64,000 nt of DNA, taken from contig NC_014378.1 in assembly GCF_000144695.1 (NCBI RefSeq), forward strand, positions 1,429,833-1,493,832. The letters are read 5' to 3'. This document shows, piece by piece, positions 60,772 through 64,000 of the stretch. The notes beneath the pieces are model-generated. The model saw only the letters and a list, made by a program, of their open reading frames with translations, had not been told where the DNA came from and made no database searches. The translations under genes and the position numbers were made by a program. Source of the stretch: Acetohalobium arabaticum DSM 5501 (GTDB lineage Bacteria; Bacillota; Halanaerobiia; Halobacteroidales; Acetohalobiaceae). Position 1 is the first letter of the stretch. Each line of letters starts with the position of its first letter.

Positions 60772-63700
60772 TTACACCTCCAAAAATTCAGTCCTAATCT
60801 CATACTCATCCTCCAACCTTGCTTCGACTATTTCCGCATACCTATCCAACTGCTCCTCTTCCTGTGTCTTGCCGCTCTTATAATCGATGATTACCACTTC
60901 CTGCTGCTCATCATCCACTATCAAGCGATCGATTCGGTACTGCTTATCACCGCTGACTAATTCATACTCAGTATAGACATCCCATCTATCACTGAAGTAA
61001 TCCTGGTGTCTATCAAGCAGATCCTCTACTTTAACAAAGGCCTCCTCTATTCTCTCAGGCCCTAGTAGATTCCCGTACTTGGCTAATACCATACTTCGGG
61101 CATACTCCCGCTTCTGAGGCGTATCATATTTAATATGCTCCAGATAATAATGAATTGCTAAACCCTCGTTCCGCTTAATCTCCTTCTGTATATTCATCTG
61201 TAAATCTTTATCATCATTTATTTCAGCTAGCCTATTCTCCGAAATCTCTTCAGCTTGGAAATACTTCTGCAGATCCGGCAGTTCAACCTGACTACCTTCC
61301 TCTTCACTCTCACTAACTACTAACTTACCAAAGCTCTTCCTCTCAGCCAAGTCCTTCAAAGAAGCTGCCTTAGCTCCTCCCAAGATCGCCTCCTCATAGA
61401 TTCCATAATCCTTCCCGGCCCATTCCTGCTTATCCAGCAGCCGCTTATAGCTACAGGGCGCCTCGATATATAAAAATAGATTCCTTACCGGCCGAGTCAT
61501 AGCTACATAGACATTATTGATCTCTTCGACAAAGGCCTTCTCTTCCTCCTGCTTATGGAAGTCTAAGTTCAAATATTCAAAGAGCTGGCTGTACTTCGAA
61601 TTAGTCAACATATAGTCCTCGATATTCTCAAACCGCTCATCAAAATCCAGATAGAGCTCCAAACTATTTCCACGATTGCTCTGATTAGCACTGGGCTTCC
61701 AGTAAAAGAACTCCGTCTCAAAGGATAAGCCTTTGGATTTATGGATCGTCATCAACTGTACCGCATCAGCCTGCTTAACGCCTACCTGCTTTAACTCTTC
61801 CCTATCCTTATTCTCCTCTAAGTAAGCCATGAACTTCGGTAGCGATTCAAACTTTTTCATCTTACTAAAAAAGTAGTAGATATTCTTGAGAGCACCGGCA
61901 TTATCCTGATATAGTTCCAACAGGCCCAGCTCTTCCACTAGATAACTGGTCAAAAGATTAAAGTCCAGCTTCTTTAAGTCTCTAATGGTAGTTAAGATCT
62001 CACTTAAAGCAGCTGCCTCTAACTCTATCTCTCCATTAGCCATATATTCTTCTACTCTAGCCTTATTTTGCAGCAGATACTTTAAGGCTCCATCATTAAT
62101 CCCAACTAACTCGCTGCGCAGGAACTTAATTAATTCGAAGTAATCACTATAAGCTAGATAATTCAACAGAAAGTAGAGCGGCTTAACTGCTCTGTGGTCC
62201 ACTAGACTATCATTACTCTCTAGAATATAGGGAATCCCTTCCTTATCCAGTTGGGCAGCAATCTCTGCTAACTCATTATTGGATCTAGCCAGAATCCCTA
62301 CATTATTATAATTGGGCAGTTTCTCCTTTATCCTTTGGGCTATTTCTGCCTTTAAATCTTCGGTTACTCTCTGATTCAGATTATGTAGTTTCTCTTGATG
62401 ATCCTCACCTAGCTTCCCAAAGGCCTTAGTATCAGTATTAATCTTGGCCCGTTCATCGCCATATAAGACTTCCACATAACCGCCGTCTTTTTCAGGTAGA
62501 TGTTCTACCCCATCATAATCCCAGTTTTCATAGATCCCTGTAAAGAAGCGGTTCACAAACTCGATAATCTCTCTTTCACTGCGGTAAGAAGTCCCCAGCG
62601 ACTCACTATCACCGCCTAATATCTCCTCTAAGTTGGCAAATAGCTCCTTCTCGCCGCCGCGCCAGCCGTAGATCGACTGTTTCTCATCACCGACGGCTAC
62701 TATAGTCTCGCACTCAGCCAACAGCGGCTGTAGGATGCTCCACTGTAGGATACTGGTATCTTGGAATTCATCGATTAGGAGGCTGCTTACTTCACTGCCC
62801 AGCAGCTCAAAGAAATAATCACTGACACTCTGTCCCTCCAGTAGGTTCAATTCATCGCGGTAAAAATAGTAATAAGTGTAGTTACTGACATCGGCATGAG
62901 TAAATATCTTCTCTTTAAACTTGAGCCTATCATAGATCTCGAATATCCGCTGAGAGAAGTTAAAGACCTCTTCTTCATAGGGAATCATCTCTTGGTTATA
63001 GATATAATTAGCCAGCTTCCTTCGAAATTCATCATAAGCAGCCTCTAGCTCCTCCTTCAAAGCCTTCACCTTCTTACCCCGAGTCTTATTTCCATTCCAG
63101 AACTTATTCTTGATAAACTGCTTATAATTCTTAGTGATATACTCCTCTTTGTTGGTTAAGCCCTCCAGTTCCAGATAGCGGCGGAAGTCCTTCTTAAAGT
63201 AGGCCTGGGAAAACTCCTTTCCCTTTGCCTGAGCAATGCTCTTTAAGATATCCACCGCCTGTTCAAACTCTGCAACTAGATTGCCCACCTCTCGTTTGGG
63301 CCGTTCCTCTCTTTCGATCAATAAAAACTTCCATCTATCCTTGATTAACCGATCTATCAAAGTTAAGTAATTATCTATATCCCGTTCCACATTCTCCAAC
63401 AGAAAGTCTTCCATTAACTTAAAGTCCGCCGGATTATTGAGCAGTTCTTTAAAGACCCTTTCTACTATTTCCCGGTTCTGGTCATCATCGACGATCTCAT
63501 AGGAGTAGATACCGAGATAAGGAGCTATGGCTTCTCTAAAGATATGATTAATAAAGCTGTCTATGGTATAGACCTTAATCTGATCCTTATTACAGAGCAT
63601 CTTCTCATAAACCTCTTCTAGCTGGCTGAGATCTACTTCTAAATCGTTATAGATCTCTTCTAAATTCTTAACTACTTCACTCTCAGCACCTTCAGCCAGG

Positions 63701-63879
63701 ATATCCTCTAGATGTTCAAAGATCCGCTCCCTTATCTCCGCTGTTGCCTTTCTGGTAAAGGTCATCACCACTATCTTTCCAAAGTCCTCTCCTCTCAGCA
63801 AGGCCGCTACATACTCCAAGGATAGCCGATAGGTCTTACCCGTTCCTGCGCTGGCCTTTAAGACATTTATCATCTCCAT
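60772..63879 (-). CDS. AddA/RecB-like helicase-nuclease
   Basis: 1,035 residues of a UvrD-type helicase with C-terminal nuclease: Walker A KASAGTGKTYRL (9-17), motif Ia VVMTFTRKATAEIRERI, motif II LLIDEFQDTS, motif III VGDEKQSIYGWRGGE, motif IV SYRSEREI, motif V QLMTIHKSKGLSFE, motif VI YVAMTRPVRNLFL, and the PD-(D/E)XK nuclease RLIVDDEQQEVVIIDYKSGK near residue 1,000. It would process DNA ends for recombination. An ATG at 63873 has better spacing from AAGGTGGG than the one at 63879. It overlaps the upstream gene by ten bases. Confidence 0.88.
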   Translation of the reverse strand: MEMINVLKASAGTGKTYRLSLEYVAALLRGEDFGKIVVMTFTRKATAEIRERIFEHLEDILAEGAESEVVKNLEEIYNDLEVDLSQLEEVYEKMLCNKDQIKVYTIDSFINHIFREAIAPYLGIYSYEIVDDDQNREIVERVFKELLNNPADFKLMEDFLLENVERDIDNYLTLIDRLIKDRWKFLLIEREERPKREVGNLVAEFEQAVDILKSIAQAKGKEFSQAYFKKDFRRYLELEGLTNKEEYITKNYKQFIKNKFWNGNKTRGKKVKALKEELEAAYDEFRRKLANYIYNQEMIPYEEEVFNFSQRIFEIYDRLKFKEKIFTHADVSNYTYYYFYRDELNLLEGQSVSDYFFELLGSEVSSLLIDEFQDTSILQWSILQPLLAECETIVAVGDEKQSIYGWRGGEKELFANLEEILGGDSESLGTSYRSEREIIEFVNRFFTGIYENWDYDGVEHLPEKDGGYVEVLYGDERAKINTDTKAFGKLGEDHQEKLHNLNQRVTEDLKAEIAQRIKEKLPNYNNVGILARSNNELAEIAAQLDKEGIPYILESNDSLVDHRAVKPLYFLLNYLAYSDYFELIKFLRSELVGINDGALKYLLQNKARVEEYMANGEIELEAAALSEILTTIRDLKKLDFNLLTSYLVEELGLLELYQDNAGALKNIYYFFSKMKKFESLPKFMAYLEENKDREELKQVGVKQADAVQLMTIHKSKGLSFETEFFYWKPSANQSNRGNSLELYLDFDERFENIEDYMLTNSKYSQLFEYLNLDFHKQEEEKAFVEEINNVYVAMTRPVRNLFLYIEAPCSYKRLLDKQEWAGKDYGIYEEAILGGAKAASLKDLAERKSFGKLVVSESEEEGSQVELPDLQKYFQAEEISENRLAEINDDKDLQMNIQKEIKRNEGLAIHYYLEHIKYDTPQKREYARSMVLAKYGNLLGPERIEEAFVKVEDLLDRHQDYFSDRWDVYTEYELVSGDKQYRIDRLIVDDEQQEVVIIDYKSGKTQEEEQLDRYAEIVEARLEDEYEIRTEFLEV

Positions 63880-64000
63880 CCCACCTTACATATATCAATG
63901 TAGTCACACCGCTTACACCGCGACTTAAACTGCCCCTGATACTCCTTACTATCGATAATCGCTTCCTCTAGCAGATTCCTTAATTTATCCCTGAATCTCT
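63870..64000 (-). CDS. PD-(D/E)XK nuclease-family partner, C-terminal end only
   Basis: The last 42 codons of a gene entering from the right edge read LEEAIIDSKEYQGQF, then SRCKRCDYIDICKVGWR. The CxxCxxxxxC pattern is the C-terminal iron-sulfur cysteine cluster of AddB/Cas4-type nucleases. Its stop overlaps the start of the AddA-like gene, so the two are translationally coupled as in addBA operons. Everything else lies outside the window. Confidence 0.75.
   Translation of the reverse strand, partial: RFRDKLRNLLEEAIIDSKEYQGQFKSRCKRCDYIDICKVGWR

Noticed and set aside
1-64000. CRISPR arrays, rRNA and tRNA genes
   Set aside because: No regularly spaced direct repeats, rRNA signatures or tRNA cloverleaf sequences were noticed on either strand. 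The TnpB proteins are of transposon type, not Cas12.

Overview
The window reads as chromosomal DNA of a low-G+C, anaerobic, probably halophilic member of the Firmicutes. It resembles Halanaerobiales, and more specifically Halobacteroidaceae; this placement rests on protein resemblance and gene content recalled from memory, not on a search. Supporting features are two separate Trk-type K+ uptake loci (useful for a salt-in or K+-accumulating lifestyle), an archaeal-style WtpABC tungstate/molybdate transporter, a selenophosphate-dependent tRNA 2-selenouridine synthase, and sporulation-type sulfolactate genes (comA/comB). No rRNA, tRNA or CRISPR array was seen.

Region by region. Positions 1-13.1k are core and metabolic genes: an alpha/beta hydrolase, an MFS exporter, a comA-comB-UPF0756 operon, an ADP-ribosylglycohydrolase, mnmH, the wtpABC operon with a ModE-like regulator and a molbindin, a HARE-HTH protein, and acyP-pgsA. 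Two identical-spaced inverted repeats (TTATG-N10-CATAA) bracket the wtpA leader and look like operators. Positions 13.3-16.2k hold trkH-trkA, followed upstream by an IS605-group element carrying tnpB, its probable omega-RNA and a small HTH gene. Positions 17.9-25.2k hold an SRPBCC protein, a class III aminotransferase, a split ThrE exporter, a DUF421 protein, an ABC-2 exporter and a small beta-carbonic-anhydrase-like protein. Three copies (two full, one partial and inverted) of a roughly 400-bp palindrome-rich repeat lie at gene ends in the first 25 kb, and their stems show compensatory changes.

Positions 25.6-31.4k are one six-gene operon: histidine kinase, CheY-like regulator, receiver-TPR regulator, two TrkA-type subunits and TrkH. 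It is led by a sigma-A promoter, a c-di-AMP (ydaO/yuaA) riboswitch and tandem terminators. This links c-di-AMP and a two-component system to K+ uptake. An IS3-family copy sits immediately upstream of that promoter.

Positions 32.7-40.7k are a decaying, insertion-rich stretch: two tiny peptide genes, an ene-reductase pseudogene with an internal deletion whose 3' end was replaced by a second IS605-group element, a chemoreceptor, an HD-GYP remnant, a coiled-coil remnant, and an mntA/hepT toxin-antitoxin pair split by a tnpB-less, hairpin-rich IS605-like element that seems to encode a stand-alone omega-like RNA.

Positions 41.9-55.3k are a defence island. It has a BREX type 3-like operon (brxF, brxC, pglX, pglZ, brxA) with no helicase gene, immediately next to an IetAS pair (subtilase plus AAA ATPase). 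Positions 55.5-64k hold an unknown membrane protein, a HEAT-repeat protein, an M20 amidohydrolase with a sodium:solute symporter (visibly richer in G+C than the island), and an AddA/RecB-like helicase-nuclease overlapping the end of a PD-(D/E)XK partner that runs off the window.
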